Below, in pieces: positions 41,139 to 50,200 of a stretch of DNA of 64,000 nt (the first letter of the stretch is position 1; every line of letters begins with the position of its first letter). The stretch is from assembly GCF_020400605.1 (NCBI RefSeq), contig NZ_JAINRD010000010.1, positions 1-64,000 on the forward strand. The letters are read 5' to 3'. Under the pieces are notes generated by a model. It was not told where the DNA came from and did no database searches. It saw only the letters and a program-made list of their open reading frames with translations. Both the position numbers and the translations under genes were made by a program. The DNA is from Streptomyces aculeolatus (GTDB lineage: Bacteria; Actinomycetota; Actinomycetes; Streptomycetales; Streptomycetaceae).

Positions 41139-42883
41139 TGCCCCTCACCGCCTCACCCGCCACCCCGTCCGCCACCGCCTCACCCGCCCGGCTCCCCACC
41201 GCCGACGAGGCGGTGGCGCACACCCTGCTCAACTGCCTGCTGCGCGAGGTCTGCGGACCCGAGCGGCAGGCCACCGTCGACGGCGGCCGGCTGCTGCTGC
41301 GGCTGTCCCGCTCGAGCGTGCTGCTGCGCGTGGCGCTGCGCCGCGCCTCGCTGCTGGGCGCGCACCGCTTCGACGGGCCGGTCTCCGAGCGGCGCGACGG
41401 CGACTGGGCGGAGGTCGGCTGGCGGCGGCTCGCCGAGCACGTGCAGGACGAGTTGTCGGCGCGCACGGGCGTGCGCAACGAGGAGTTCGCGGAGCAGGTC
41501 GCCGCCAGCCACCGGGGTACGGAGGCGGCGCTCGCCGCCGTACGCGCACGGCCGGCGCCCGCGGCCGGCGGCGGGCCGCTCGCGGCGTACCTGGACTCGG
41601 AGCAGTCGCTGCCCCTGGGCCACCGCTTCCACCCCACGCCCAAGGCCCGCGACGGCGGCACGGCCGCCTGGGCCGCCTACGCCCCCGAGGCCGGCGCCGC
41701 CTTCCCGCTGCGCCATCTCGCGGTACGTGCCCGCCTGGCCGCCGAGGAGAGTGCGCGGCCCGGCGCCACCGCCCCGCTCGACCGGCTCCGCCCGGTCCCC
41801 GACGGCTACCGTCTATTGCCCGTCCACCCCTGGCAGTACGAACTCCTGGCCGGCCACCCGGCTCTGCGCGCCGCCCTCGACCGCCGGGACGTGCTCGACC
41901 TGGGCACCGGCGGCCCGCCATGCACCCCGACCGCCTCCGTGCGCACCCTGCACACCGGGGACGGGTTCCTGAAGTTCAGCCTCAACGTGCGCATCACCAA
42001 CTGCGTGCGCAAGAACTCCCGTTACGAGCTGGCCGGCGCGGTCGCCCTGACCCGGCTGCTCGGCCCCGTGCTCGACTCCCTGGCCGCCCGCCACCCCGCC
42101 GCCGCGCTGCTGGGCGAGCCGGCGTACCGCAGCCTGGCGCTGCCCGGCCCGGCCGGCACCGCGGACCCGGAGCTGCTGGAGGGCTTCGGGGTGATCGTCC
42201 GCGACGGGCTGGGCGGCGTGCTGCGCCCCGGCGTCACCCCGCTGCTCGCCGGGGCCGTCGCCGACGAGTACCCGACGGGTCCCGCGCAGCTGTCCCGGCT
42301 GCCCGCCACCGCCCGCCGGGACAGCGCGCTCGACTGGTGGTCGGCCTATCTGGAGCTGCTCGTCCCGCCGGTCCTCGCCGCCTACTTCGACCACGGCGTG
42401 GTGCTGGAGCCGCACCTGCAGAACGTCCTGCTGGGCGTCGACGCCGGGGGCATGCCGGCGCAGGTGGTCTTCCGCGACCTGGAGGGCACCAAGCTGCTGC
42501 CGGACCGGCACGCCGCGGCGCTGGCCGCGCTGCCCGCGGACGTGGCGGGGCCGATGACGTACGACGCGGTGCGCGGCTGGCACCGGGTGGTGTACTGCCT
42601 GCTGGTCAACCACGTCGCCGACATGCTCGCCGCCCTCGCCGACCTGCACCCGCGGGCCGAGGCCGCGCTGTGGGCGCGGGTGCGCGCGGTGCTGCTGGAC
42701 TGCGCCCGCGACCTCGGCGACCCGCCCCGGCTGCGCGCCCTGCTCGGCGGGGCGCCGCTGCCCGCCAAGGCCAACCTGCTCACCCGCTGGGGCCGCCGCG
42801 CGGACCGCGAGGCGGGCTACGTCCACCTGCCGAACCCGCTGGCCGCATCCGAGCCCGACTCGCCCCGCCGGAGTGCCCGTTGA
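41138..42883 (+). CDS. NIS siderophore synthetase, IucA/IucC family (second)
   Basis: 581 residues with the standard NIS hallmarks: LLPVHPWQYELL, PTASVRTL, FLKFSLNVRITN and a C-terminal domain with EPHLQNVLLGVD. The ATG at 41138 overlaps the stop of the first synthetase by one base (TGATG), so translation is coupled. A second synthetase is needed when two different acceptors are joined to the citrate core. Which of the two acts first cannot be told from sequence. Confidence 0.92.
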   Translation: MPLTASPATPSATASPARLPTADEAVAHTLLNCLLREVCGPERQATVDGGRLLLRLSRSSVLLRVALRRASLLGAHRFDGPVSERRDGDWAEVGWRRLAEHVQDELSARTGVRNEEFAEQVAASHRGTEAALAAVRARPAPAAGGGPLAAYLDSEQSLPLGHRFHPTPKARDGGTAAWAAYAPEAGAAFPLRHLAVRARLAAEESARPGATAPLDRLRPVPDGYRLLPVHPWQYELLAGHPALRAALDRRDVLDLGTGGPPCTPTASVRTLHTGDGFLKFSLNVRITNCVRKNSRYELAGAVALTRLLGPVLDSLAARHPAAALLGEPAYRSLALPGPAGTADPELLEGFGVIVRDGLGGVLRPGVTPLLAGAVADEYPTGPAQLSRLPATARRDSALDWWSAYLELLVPPVLAAYFDHGVVLEPHLQNVLLGVDAGGMPAQVVFRDLEGTKLLPDRHAAALAALPADVAGPMTYDAVRGWHRVVYCLLVNHVADMLAALADLHPRAEAALWARVRAVLLDCARDLGDPPRLRALLGGAPLPAKANLLTRWGRRADREAGYVHLPNPLAASEPDSPRRSAR

Positions 42884-44100
42884 CCGCCCCGACCCCCGCC
42901 GTGCTGGACCTGCTCGGCTCCCTCGCACCCGAGGAGCTGCCCGCCTACGTCTACGACCTGGCCGCCCTGCACACCCACGCGGCGTCCGTACGCGCCGCCC
43001 TCCCGGCGTCCGTCGAGCTGTACTACGCGGCCAAGGCCAACCCCGAACCCGCGGTCCTGACCGCCCTAGCGCCGCACACCGACGGCTACGAGGTCTCCTC
43101 CGCCGGCGAACTCGCCCACGTCGCCGCCGCCGTGCCCGGCCGGCGCCTCGCCTTCGGGGCGCCCGGCAAGACGCCCGCGGAGCTGGCCGCCGCCCGCGCC
43201 GCGGGGGTGCACCGCGTGCACGTCGAGAGCCTGCACGAGCTGCGCATGCTGGGCGCGCAGACCGCGGACGACGCGCCGGACGCGGGCCTGGACGTGCTGC
43301 TGCGCGTCAACATGCCCGCCGCCGACGGCTCGCTGGCGGGCAGCGCGCTCGCGATGGGCGGCCGCCCCTCCCCCTTCGGCCTGGACCCCGCCGACGCCGA
43401 GGAGGCCGCGCGGCTGCTCACCGCGGGCGCGTACCCGCGGCTGCGGCTGCGCGGCGTCCACGCGCACCTGGCCAGCGGCCTCGACGCGCCGCAACTGCTG
43501 GACGTGGCACGCTCGGTGGTGGCCGGCGCGCTGCGGCTCGCGGCGCGGGCCGGGCTCGGTCCGTACGGGCTGGAGGTATGCGTGGGGGGCGGCATGGCCG
43601 TCGACTACACCGCCCCCGACAGCCGGTTCGACTGGCGCGGCTACGGCGCGGGGCTGGGCCGGCTGGCCGCCGAGCACCCCGGGCTGACGCTCCGCGTCGA
43701 ACCGGGCCGGGCGCTGACCGCGTACTGCGGCTGGTACGCGACCGAGGTGCTGGACGTCAAGCGCAGCCACGGCGAGGAGTTCGCCGTCGTCCGCGGTGGC
43801 ACCCACCATCTGCGCACCCCCGCGACCAAGGGCCACGACCAGCCGTGCACCGTCCACCCGGCGCCCCGGCCGTGGCCGCACCCGTGGCCGCGGCCGGCGG
43901 CGCGCGGGGCGTCGGTCACGGTCGCCGGGCAGCTGTGCACGCCGAAGGACGTGCTGGCACGGGGCGTTCCGGCGGCGGGGCTGCGTGCCGGGGACCTGGT
44001 GGTGTTCTCGCTGGCGGGCGCGTACGCCTGGAACATCTCGCACCACGGCTTCCTCATGCACCCGCGCCCCGGCTTCCACTTCCTCCGGGGAGCCGGGTAG
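42880..44100 (+). CDS. Type III PLP-dependent decarboxylase (PvsE-like)
   Basis: 406 residues of the alanine-racemase-fold decarboxylase family (diaminopimelate/ornithine decarboxylase type). The cofactor lysine is Lys52 in YYAAKANPEP, the phosphate loop is VCVGGGMAVDY, and AYAWNISHHGF is near the C-terminus. In related clusters such an enzyme supplies an amine by decarboxylating an amino acid: PvsE gives ethanolamine from serine, SbnH acts on a citryl-diaminopropionate intermediate. TTG 42880 is the start: GGAG lies 6 bases upstream and the codon overlaps the previous stop (TTGA). This closes the operon. Confidence 0.88.
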   Translation: MTAPTPAVLDLLGSLAPEELPAYVYDLAALHTHAASVRAALPASVELYYAAKANPEPAVLTALAPHTDGYEVSSAGELAHVAAAVPGRRLAFGAPGKTPAELAAARAAGVHRVHVESLHELRMLGAQTADDAPDAGLDVLLRVNMPAADGSLAGSALAMGGRPSPFGLDPADAEEAARLLTAGAYPRLRLRGVHAHLASGLDAPQLLDVARSVVAGALRLAARAGLGPYGLEVCVGGGMAVDYTAPDSRFDWRGYGAGLGRLAAEHPGLTLRVEPGRALTAYCGWYATEVLDVKRSHGEEFAVVRGGTHHLRTPATKGHDQPCTVHPAPRPWPHPWPRPAARGASVTVAGQLCTPKDVLARGVPAAGLRAGDLVVFSLAGAYAWNISHHGFLMHPRPGFHFLRGAG

Positions 44101-44121
44101 CACGACCGGGAGCGGGCCGGC

Positions 44122-45096
44122 TCAGCGGTCGAGGAGGTGCCGCCCGCGGGCGGTGAGCCGGTGCACGACGTGCGCGCCCGCGCGCTCGCTGGCCACCAGC
44201 CCGGCGCCGCGCAGCACCGTCAGGTGGCCGCTGACGGTCGACGCGGGCATGCCGAGGCGGGCGGCGACGGACCCGGTGGTGGCGGTGGCGGCGAGCGCGT
44301 CGAGGACCCGGGCGCGGGCGGTGCCGAGCAGCGCGGTGAGCGCGGCGGGCGGCCGGCCGGGGCCGGGCACCGCCGGGTGGCGGCGCACCGGATAGACCAC
44401 CACAGGCGGCAGGCTGGGGTCGGCGATCGCGATCGGCGCGGTGTGGCAGAAGAACGACGGGATGAGCCGTACGCCCCGGCCCCGCAGCCGCAGGTCGTAG
44501 TCGACCGGGTACGGCGCGGCCAGCACCCCGTCGCGCCACCGGAAGGGCCGCAGCGTGCCCAGCACCGCCGGCATCCCGCCGTCGAGCGCGGCCGTACGCC
44601 ACTTGCGGTCCGCGGCGATCGTGGCCTCCACCTCGCTCCACTCCGGCACGATCAGCCGCGCGTGGAACTGCCGTACGGCGTCCGCGATCCGTTCGAGCTG
44701 CGCCCGGTCCCCCGCCGCGAGCCGCCGGGTCCACGCGGGCAGCGGCCGGTGCCGTGCGGCCTCGCGCAGCTCGCGGGCGAGCCGCCGGCCCGGCGTGGCC
44801 AGCAGCGTCTCCAGCGCCGCGGACAGCCCCTCCTCGGACTCGACGGGGGTGAGGAAGTCGGGGAAGTACGGGGCGTCGGCGGGCGCCACGTCGCGCAGCA
44901 GCCGGCAGGCGGCGCGCAGTTCGCCGCCGTCCAGCCGCGCGGCGGCGCGCCGCCGCCACGGGCGCAGCCGGGCGGGCAGGCGGGCCGCGGGCGTGCTCAG
45001 CACGTGCAGCCCGAGGATCGCCTCCCACATGGGATCGGCGGTCCCGGTCAGCTGCACGTGCCGGAAGTCGCGGTCGCCGAAGTGGATGCGCAGCAT
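44122..45096 (-). CDS. ArsR-like winged-helix regulator with DUF5937 domain
   Basis: About 324 residues. The N-terminal half (IHFGDRDFRHVQLTGTADP, MWEAILGLHVL) matches DUF5937, and the C-terminal 60 residues are a winged helix of ArsR type (MPASTVSGHLTVLRGAGLVA, RAGAHVVHRLTARGRHLL). Such regulators are frequent in streptomycetes but their ligands are unknown. Start at 45096 (MLRIHFG) is preferred; 45105 is an alternative. It converges on the siderophore operon end and diverges from the esterase gene; no operator is apparent. Confidence 0.82.
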   Translation of the reverse strand: MLRIHFGDRDFRHVQLTGTADPMWEAILGLHVLSTPAARLPARLRPWRRRAAARLDGGELRAACRLLRDVAPADAPYFPDFLTPVESEEGLSAALETLLATPGRRLARELREAARHRPLPAWTRRLAAGDRAQLERIADAVRQFHARLIVPEWSEVEATIAADRKWRTAALDGGMPAVLGTLRPFRWRDGVLAAPYPVDYDLRLRGRGVRLIPSFFCHTAPIAIADPSLPPVVVYPVRRHPAVPGPGRPPAALTALLGTARARVLDALAATATTGSVAARLGMPASTVSGHLTVLRGAGLVASERAGAHVVHRLTARGRHLLDR

Positions 45097-45286
45097 GCCG
45101 GCCATTCCCGTAACGCTAGGACCCCGGCCTCCGCCGGACCGTGGGCTTTTCGACCGAGCCGGAAAAGCCCCGCCCGGCGCGCGTCGGACCGCCGCCTACG
45201 ATCCGTGGCCTGACACGGGAGCGTACGAGCCCGGGCCGGCGGACCCCGGCCCGGGGCCAGGCAGCGACACGGCCCAGGAGGTCATG

Positions 45287-46276
45287 GTGAGCGAGACCCG
45301 TCCCAACCGCCGACGCGTGCTGAAGGCCGCGGGCGGCCTCACGGCGGCGCTGGCCGCCGGGGGCGCCGGCGCCCTCGCGGCGGCGGCGCCCGCCGCCGCC
45401 GCGAACGACGGCTTCGGCCTGCGGATCACCGACCGCAACGAGTCCGACCCGCGCATGTGGTACTACCGGTTCGCGACCGACGCGATCGGCTGGGACCCCG
45501 GCGTCAACGTCCTGCTCCCCGACGGCTACCACGACAGCGGGCTGCGCTACCCGGTGCTCTACCTGCTGCACGGGGGCGGCACCGACGCGGACTTCATCCA
45601 GTTCGACCGGCTCGGCATCCGCGCGCTGACCGCCGGCAGGCGCGTCATCGTCGTCATGCCGGACGGCGGCCACGCCGGCTGGTACTCCAACCCCGTCTCC
45701 TCCAACGCCGGGCCGCGCAACTGGGAGACGTTCCACATCGCCCAGCTGCTGCCGTGGATCGACGCCAACTTCCGTACCTACGCGGAGTACGACGGCCGCG
45801 CGGTCGGCGGTTTCTCGATGGGCGGCTTCGGCGCGCTGAAGTACGCGGCCAAGTACTACGGGCACTTCGCCTCCGTCAGCTCGCACTCCGGCCCCGCGAG
45901 CCTGCGCCGGGACGCCGGGCTGGTCGTGCACTGGGCGAACGTGTCGTCGGCGGCCGTGGAACTGGCGGGCGGCACCGTCTACGGCGCGCCGCTGTGGAAC
46001 GAGGCGCGGGTCAGCGCCGACAACCCGATGGAGCGGCTTCCCAGCTACCGCAACAAGCGGGTGTTCCTCGTCGCCGGCACCAGCCCCGACCCGGTGAACT
46101 GGTTCGACACCGCCAACGAGACCCAGGTGCTCGCCGGCCAGCGGGAGTTCCGCGGCGCGCTGGCCGGCGCCGGCATCCCGCACGAGTGGCGCGAGGAGCC
46201 CGGCGGGCACGTCTTCCGCCCCGAGATGTTCCGCCAGGACCTCGACGGCATCCTCGCCCGGCTGCGCAAGGCGTAG
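45287..46276 (+). CDS. Tat-secreted esterase (S-formylglutathione hydrolase/Ag85-like fold)
   Basis: 329 residues with a twin-arginine leader (NRRRVLKAAGG) and an esterase D/antigen 85-type alpha/beta hydrolase domain. The nucleophile is the serine in VGGFSMGGFGALKYAAK; the oxyanion-side LYLLHGGGTDADF and the histidine in EPGGHVF complete the picture. It is probably an esterase or acyltransferase acting outside the cell. GTG 45287 has AGGAGG 5 bases upstream; ATG 45284 is too close to it. A hairpin follows the stop codon. Confidence 0.88.
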   Translation: MSETRPNRRRVLKAAGGLTAALAAGGAGALAAAAPAAAANDGFGLRITDRNESDPRMWYYRFATDAIGWDPGVNVLLPDGYHDSGLRYPVLYLLHGGGTDADFIQFDRLGIRALTAGRRVIVVMPDGGHAGWYSNPVSSNAGPRNWETFHIAQLLPWIDANFRTYAEYDGRAVGGFSMGGFGALKYAAKYYGHFASVSSHSGPASLRRDAGLVVHWANVSSAAVELAGGTVYGAPLWNEARVSADNPMERLPSYRNKRVFLVAGTSPDPVNWFDTANETQVLAGQREFRGALAGAGIPHEWREEPGGHVFRPEMFRQDLDGILARLRKA

Positions 46277-46280
46277 CCGG

Positions 46281-46311
46281 GGGGCGTACGGGCAGTGCGG
46301 CCGTACGCCCC
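46281..46311 (+). terminator. Terminator hairpin after the esterase gene
   Basis: A perfect 11-bp stem (46281-46291 with 46301-46311) and a 9-base loop begin 5 bases after the stop codon. Confidence 0.7.
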
Positions 46312-46355
46312 GCCGGGCAAACCCCCCACGCAAACCCCCCACGTCAGGAGCCCCG

Positions 46356-47111
46356 ATGCACATACCCCGCACGCCACGCCCGCCCCGCGCCCGCCTCGTC
46401 CCGACGGCCATCGCCACCGCGCTCGCGGCGACCGCCGCCTGCGCCGTGCTCGCCGCCCCCGCCACCGCCGCACCCGGCCCCGGCGCGGGCCCCACGGTGG
46501 CCTCCGTACTGGAGGGCGGCACGGCCTCCGGCACCGCCGTCGTCAGCGGGCAGAACCAGCCCGGCACCCGGCTGCACGTCGAGGGCGAGCGGACCGCCGC
46601 GGCCCGCACCCTGGACGTCGACTACCAGGTCCAGGAGACCGGTTACTGGTGCGGCCCGGCAGCCACCCGCATCGCGCTGTCCGCACGCATCGCGCCGCCC
46701 AGCCAGGGGGCGCTGGCCGCCCAGCTCGGCACCACCGAGGCCGGGACCGACCACATCAGCCAGGTCACCGGCGTGCTCAACGCCAACCTGGGCACCGGCT
46801 GGTACGAGACGAAGGAGATGCCGAACGACCCGCCCACGCAGGCCCAGCGCGACCTGCTGTGGCAGGACGTCGTCCTCGACATCGACAACGGTTACCCGGT
46901 CGTCGCGAACATCGTCGCCCCGCCCGGCAACCAGCCGCCCGGCTACCCGCCGGACCAGACGATCTACCACTACTTCACCGTGATCGGCTACGACGAGGCC
47001 CAGGGCACCGTCCTCATCGCCGACCCGGCGTCCTTCGGCGGCAACCAGATCTACTGGCTCTCCTTCGACCAGCTCGCCACGCTCATCCCGCCGAAGGGCT
47101 ACGCCGCCTGA
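46356..47111 (+). CDS. Secreted C39-like papain-fold cysteine peptidase
   Basis: 251 residues with a Sec signal peptide (residues 1-39). The mature part carries a peptidase C39-like fold: Cys99 in QETGYWCGPAATRIA, His205 in IYHYFTVIGYD and Asp223 in LIADPAS make a plausible triad. C39 domains cleave at double-glycine sites in bacteriocin processing, but stand-alone secreted forms such as this are common in streptomycetes and their substrates are unknown. It has no ABC transporter partner. GGAG lies about 6 bases upstream of the ATG. A bidirectional hairpin follows. Confidence 0.85.
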   Translation: MHIPRTPRPPRARLVPTAIATALAATAACAVLAAPATAAPGPGAGPTVASVLEGGTASGTAVVSGQNQPGTRLHVEGERTAAARTLDVDYQVQETGYWCGPAATRIALSARIAPPSQGALAAQLGTTEAGTDHISQVTGVLNANLGTGWYETKEMPNDPPTQAQRDLLWQDVVLDIDNGYPVVANIVAPPGNQPPGYPPDQTIYHYFTVIGYDEAQGTVLIADPASFGGNQIYWLSFDQLATLIPPKGYAA

Positions 47112-47127
47112 GGCCCCCCGGGGAGCA

Positions 47128-47159
47128 CCGGGGCCCGTCCGCGGGAGGGCGGGCCCCGG
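47128..47159. terminator. Bidirectional terminator hairpin
   Basis: A perfect 10-bp stem (47128-47137 with 47150-47159) lies between the convergent C39-like and GH47 genes. Confidence 0.7.
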
Positions 47160-47165
47160 CCGCTC

Positions 47166-48629
47166 TCACCGGCGGCGGGGCAGGCCGCGCAGGATCTTGC
47201 CCTCCGTCGACAGCACGTAGTCGCCGCCGTCGAAGCGGCGGGTGCGGGCGAACATCAGGTACAGGTACTTGAAGTTCTCCGCGAAGGCGTACGCCGGGAA
47301 CAGGTCGCCCTGGCGCATCGGCGAGGTCGTCACGTCCTCCAGGATCGTGTAGCCGCCGGGGACGCGGGCGTGGGCCTTCATGCCCTCGAAGTACTGCCAC
47401 GCCGTGCGGCGGTAGAAGTCGTCCCGCGTCAGCCAGTAGAGGTCGAAGGCGCCGTTGACGTACTCGGGCCGGAACTGGTTGCCCCGCGAGGTGGGGGTCA
47501 TCGTGCCGTAGTCGATCTCCTCGGGGAGCACGGGCCAGCGCTGCAGGACCGACTCCCACGAGCGGTGGTAGCGCTCGCCGAGGCGCCGGTCGCCGCCCTT
47601 GGCGACCAGGCCGCCCCAGAACGACGCCAGTTCGGACTGGCGCCGGCCGGTGGTCTCGCCGGTGGCGAAGTCGACCTGGCGGTACCAGACGTGGCCGTCC
47701 CACTCCTCCACCAGGTGCTCGGTCATGGCGCCGTTGAGCAGCCGCCACCAGCGCAGGCAGTCCCGGTCGCCGAACAGCTCCCAGGCGCCCCACAGGTACT
47801 CGTAGAAGGAGTCGACGGGCGGGTTGGGGCCCTGGTCCGTGGGGTCGGTCCAGCGGCCGGTCTCGACGTCGAGCCGGGTGCCGAGGAGGTCGAGCGAGGA
47901 GCGCCGGTCGAGCACGGCGCGGTAGGCGCGCTTGGCCGCCTCGTAGTACTTGCCGTCGCCGGTGAGCCGGGAGAGCATCCCGAACTCCAGGATGTTCGTG
48001 CCGATCTCGGCGAGCGGCGGGGTGGTGCCGTGGACCTCGCCGGTGCGCAGGTTGGCGCGGGTGTACGGCATGCCGGTGGGCGACTTGGTGAACGCGGGCA
48101 GCAGCCGGTCGGTGAAGTCGACGCACAGGTCGAGCAGCGACTGCCGGCCGGTGACGAGGTGGCCGGCGAGCAGCCCGCCGACGACGCGGATGATGGCTTC
48201 GAAGACGTGGAAGTCGGCGTCGATGTCGAAGTCGAGGTTCTGCTCCAGCCAGTCGGCGGACTCCTTCAGGTCCTCGTCCAGCTCCATCACGTACAGCGTG
48301 TCCAGCGCCTCGATCACGGACAGGCCCACGGGGTGGCCCTGGGCGAAGAACTCGCTCGACGTGCCGGAGACGGGCCGTACCTCGTCGTGGCCCCAGGCGG
48401 CGGCGCGGTAGCCGTTCCAGGCGTGCAGGAACTCGGTGCGGATCTCGCGTGCGGCGTGCGGCCCCGCGGGTACGCGGACGGCGGCCGCGGGGTGCGCGGC
48501 CTCCCCCGCGAGCGCCCGTGCGGGCGCGGCCTGCGCCAGGCCGCCGGCGCCGGCGGCGGACGTCGCGGCGGCGGCTGCCAGCAGCCGGCGGCGGGAGAGA
48601 GGGGTGCGGTGGTGTGCGGCGGTGCCCAT
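47166..48629 (-). CDS. Tat-secreted GH47 alpha-1,2-mannosidase
   Basis: 487 residues with a twin-arginine leader (LSRRRLLAAAAATSAAGAGG). The remainder matches glycoside hydrolase family 47: HAWNGYRAAAWGHDEVRPVSG, SVIEALDTLYVMEL, an alpha/alpha-barrel with FDLYWLTRDDFYRRTAWQ and a C-terminal ENFKYLYLMFA. GH47 enzymes are calcium-dependent and trim alpha-1,2-linked mannose; most are eukaryotic, while a limited number of bacterial ones act on fungal or yeast mannan. A near-perfect LacI-type operator lies 44-57 bases upstream of the start, suggesting sugar induction. Family assignment is firm. Confidence 0.9.
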   Translation of the reverse strand: MGTAAHHRTPLSRRRLLAAAAATSAAGAGGLAQAAPARALAGEAAHPAAAVRVPAGPHAAREIRTEFLHAWNGYRAAAWGHDEVRPVSGTSSEFFAQGHPVGLSVIEALDTLYVMELDEDLKESADWLEQNLDFDIDADFHVFEAIIRVVGGLLAGHLVTGRQSLLDLCVDFTDRLLPAFTKSPTGMPYTRANLRTGEVHGTTPPLAEIGTNILEFGMLSRLTGDGKYYEAAKRAYRAVLDRRSSLDLLGTRLDVETGRWTDPTDQGPNPPVDSFYEYLWGAWELFGDRDCLRWWRLLNGAMTEHLVEEWDGHVWYRQVDFATGETTGRRQSELASFWGGLVAKGGDRRLGERYHRSWESVLQRWPVLPEEIDYGTMTPTSRGNQFRPEYVNGAFDLYWLTRDDFYRRTAWQYFEGMKAHARVPGGYTILEDVTTSPMRQGDLFPAYAFAENFKYLYLMFARTRRFDGGDYVLSTEGKILRGLPRRR

Positions 48630-48672
48630 CGATGCTGCCCCTTCGCGGTGTGGACGCGCCCCCCGACGCGCC

Positions 48673-48686
48673 TGACATCGTTGTCA
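48673..48686. promoter_or_regulatory. LacI-type operator upstream of GH47
   Basis: TGACATCGTTGTCA is a 14-bp near-palindrome with the central CG that LacI-family repressors recognise; only one pair is mismatched. It sits about 44 bases upstream of the GH47 start and about 225 upstream of the LtrA gene. Confidence 0.6.
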
Positions 48687-48910
48687 CGTGCGGTCGTGAA
48701 TCGAGGCTAGCGGCGCTCGGGACGGTGTCAATGGTGCCCGCGGAGTGTCGCGGGACCCCCGGGACGCGTCCCGGGGCCGGTCCCCGTACCGTTCCCGCCG
48801 CGGGCGCCGGGTGGGCCGCACCGGTCCGTACGGCAGCGGGCGTACGGGCCCCCCGCACCCCGCGCGAGCCCCCGCGGCGACCGCCGCCTGATGGGGCATC
48901 ATCTCTGGCC

Positions 48911-50200
48911 ATGACCGACTCCGAACCCGCGGCGGCCGGCGGCGGGCGGGTGGCGCACAGCCGGGTGCGGATGTCCGGCCGCGACCCCGGCGAGCGCGGC
49001 CGGACCGCGACCCCGCTGGAGCTGCTCTTCGACCTGACCTTCGTGGTCGCCGTCGGCACCGCCGCCTCGTTCCTCGCCGAGATGGCCGCCGGGGACCACG
49101 CCGCGCGGGCGGTCGTGGCGTTCGCGATGGCCATGTTCGCGATCAGCATCGCGTGGATCAGCTTCAGCTGGTTCTCGTCCGCGTTCGGCACCGACGACTG
49201 GCTCTACCGCTCGCTGACCATGCTGCAGATGATCGGCGTCGTCGTCTTCGCCCTCGGCCTGCCGGCGATGTTCCACTCCGTCGAGGACGGCGACCACCTG
49301 GAGATCCGCGCGATCGTCATCGGCTACGTCGTGATGCGGATCGCGATGGTGGCGCAGTGGTGGCGGGCCGCCCGGGAGTCGCCCGAGTACCGCGACGTGT
49401 GCATGGCCAACATCCGCTGGACCGTGATCGCCCAGGCCGGCTGGCTCGTGGTGGGGTTCACCAGGCTGTCGTTCGCACAGGTGGCCGTCGCCTACGTGGT
49501 GTTCACGGCGCTGGAGCTGCTGCTGCCGGTCCTGACGCAGGGCGGCGCGGGCGGGACGCCGTGGCACCCGCACCACGTCGCCGAGCGGTACGGCCTCTTC
49601 GCGATCATCACCCTCGGCGAGGGCGTCGTCGGCACCGTCGCCTCCTCGGGCGGCCTCCTCGGCGGCCCGGAGGGCACCGAGTGGACGGCGAACGCCGTGG
49701 CCGTCGTCGTCGCCGGCGTCGGGCTGACCTTCGGCATGTGGTGGGTGTACTTCACGACGCCCTTCGGCGACATCCTCGTGCACCGGCGCGCCCGCGGGTA
49801 CCTCTTCGGCTACGGCCACATCCCGGTGTTCGCCGGCATCGCGGGCGCCGGCGCCGGGCTGCACGTCGCCGGGCTGTACCTGGAGCACGACGCGGCCGTC
49901 GGCGAACTCGCCGTGGTGCTGTCCCTGGCCCTGCCCGTCGGCCTGTACCTGCTCGTCGTCTACCTGCTGCACACCCTGCTGCTGTCCGACCGGGACCGCT
50001 TCCACGCGCTGCTGATCGCGCTCACGCTGGCCGTGCTGGGCGTGGCGGTGCTGCTGTCCGCGGCCGGGGCGCCGGTCGCGGTGTGCCTGCTGGTCGTGAT
50101 ACTCGCGCCGTTCGTCACCGTCGTCGGCTACGAGACCGTCGGCCACCGGCACCAGCGCCGGGTGCTGGCCGACCTCAGAGCCCGCCGTTCCCCGTCGTGA
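48911..50200 (+). CDS. Low-temperature-requirement-like (LtrA) membrane protein
   Basis: 429 residues with about 11 or 12 membrane segments. The family signature is visible: TPLELLFDLTFVVAVGTA near the N-terminus, AERYGLFAIITLGEGVVG in the middle and GYGHIPVFAGIAGAGAGLHV near the end. LtrA proteins were first tied to low-temperature growth in Listeria; their transport function is not clear. The ATG has no strong ribosome site. Its last 26 bases overlap the small antisense gene at 50175. Confidence 0.88.
   Translation: MTDSEPAAAGGGRVAHSRVRMSGRDPGERGRTATPLELLFDLTFVVAVGTAASFLAEMAAGDHAARAVVAFAMAMFAISIAWISFSWFSSAFGTDDWLYRSLTMLQMIGVVVFALGLPAMFHSVEDGDHLEIRAIVIGYVVMRIAMVAQWWRAARESPEYRDVCMANIRWTVIAQAGWLVVGFTRLSFAQVAVAYVVFTALELLLPVLTQGGAGGTPWHPHHVAERYGLFAIITLGEGVVGTVASSGGLLGGPEGTEWTANAVAVVVAGVGLTFGMWWVYFTTPFGDILVHRRARGYLFGYGHIPVFAGIAGAGAGLHVAGLYLEHDAAVGELAVVLSLALPVGLYLLVVYLLHTLLLSDRDRFHALLIALTLAVLGVAVLLSAAGAPVAVCLLVVILAPFVTVVGYETVGHRHQRRVLADLRARRSPS

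Noticed and set aside
46356..47111. Calling the C39-like protein a bacteriocin-processing peptidase
   Set aside because: There is no ABC transporter or double-glycine leader peptide gene nearby.
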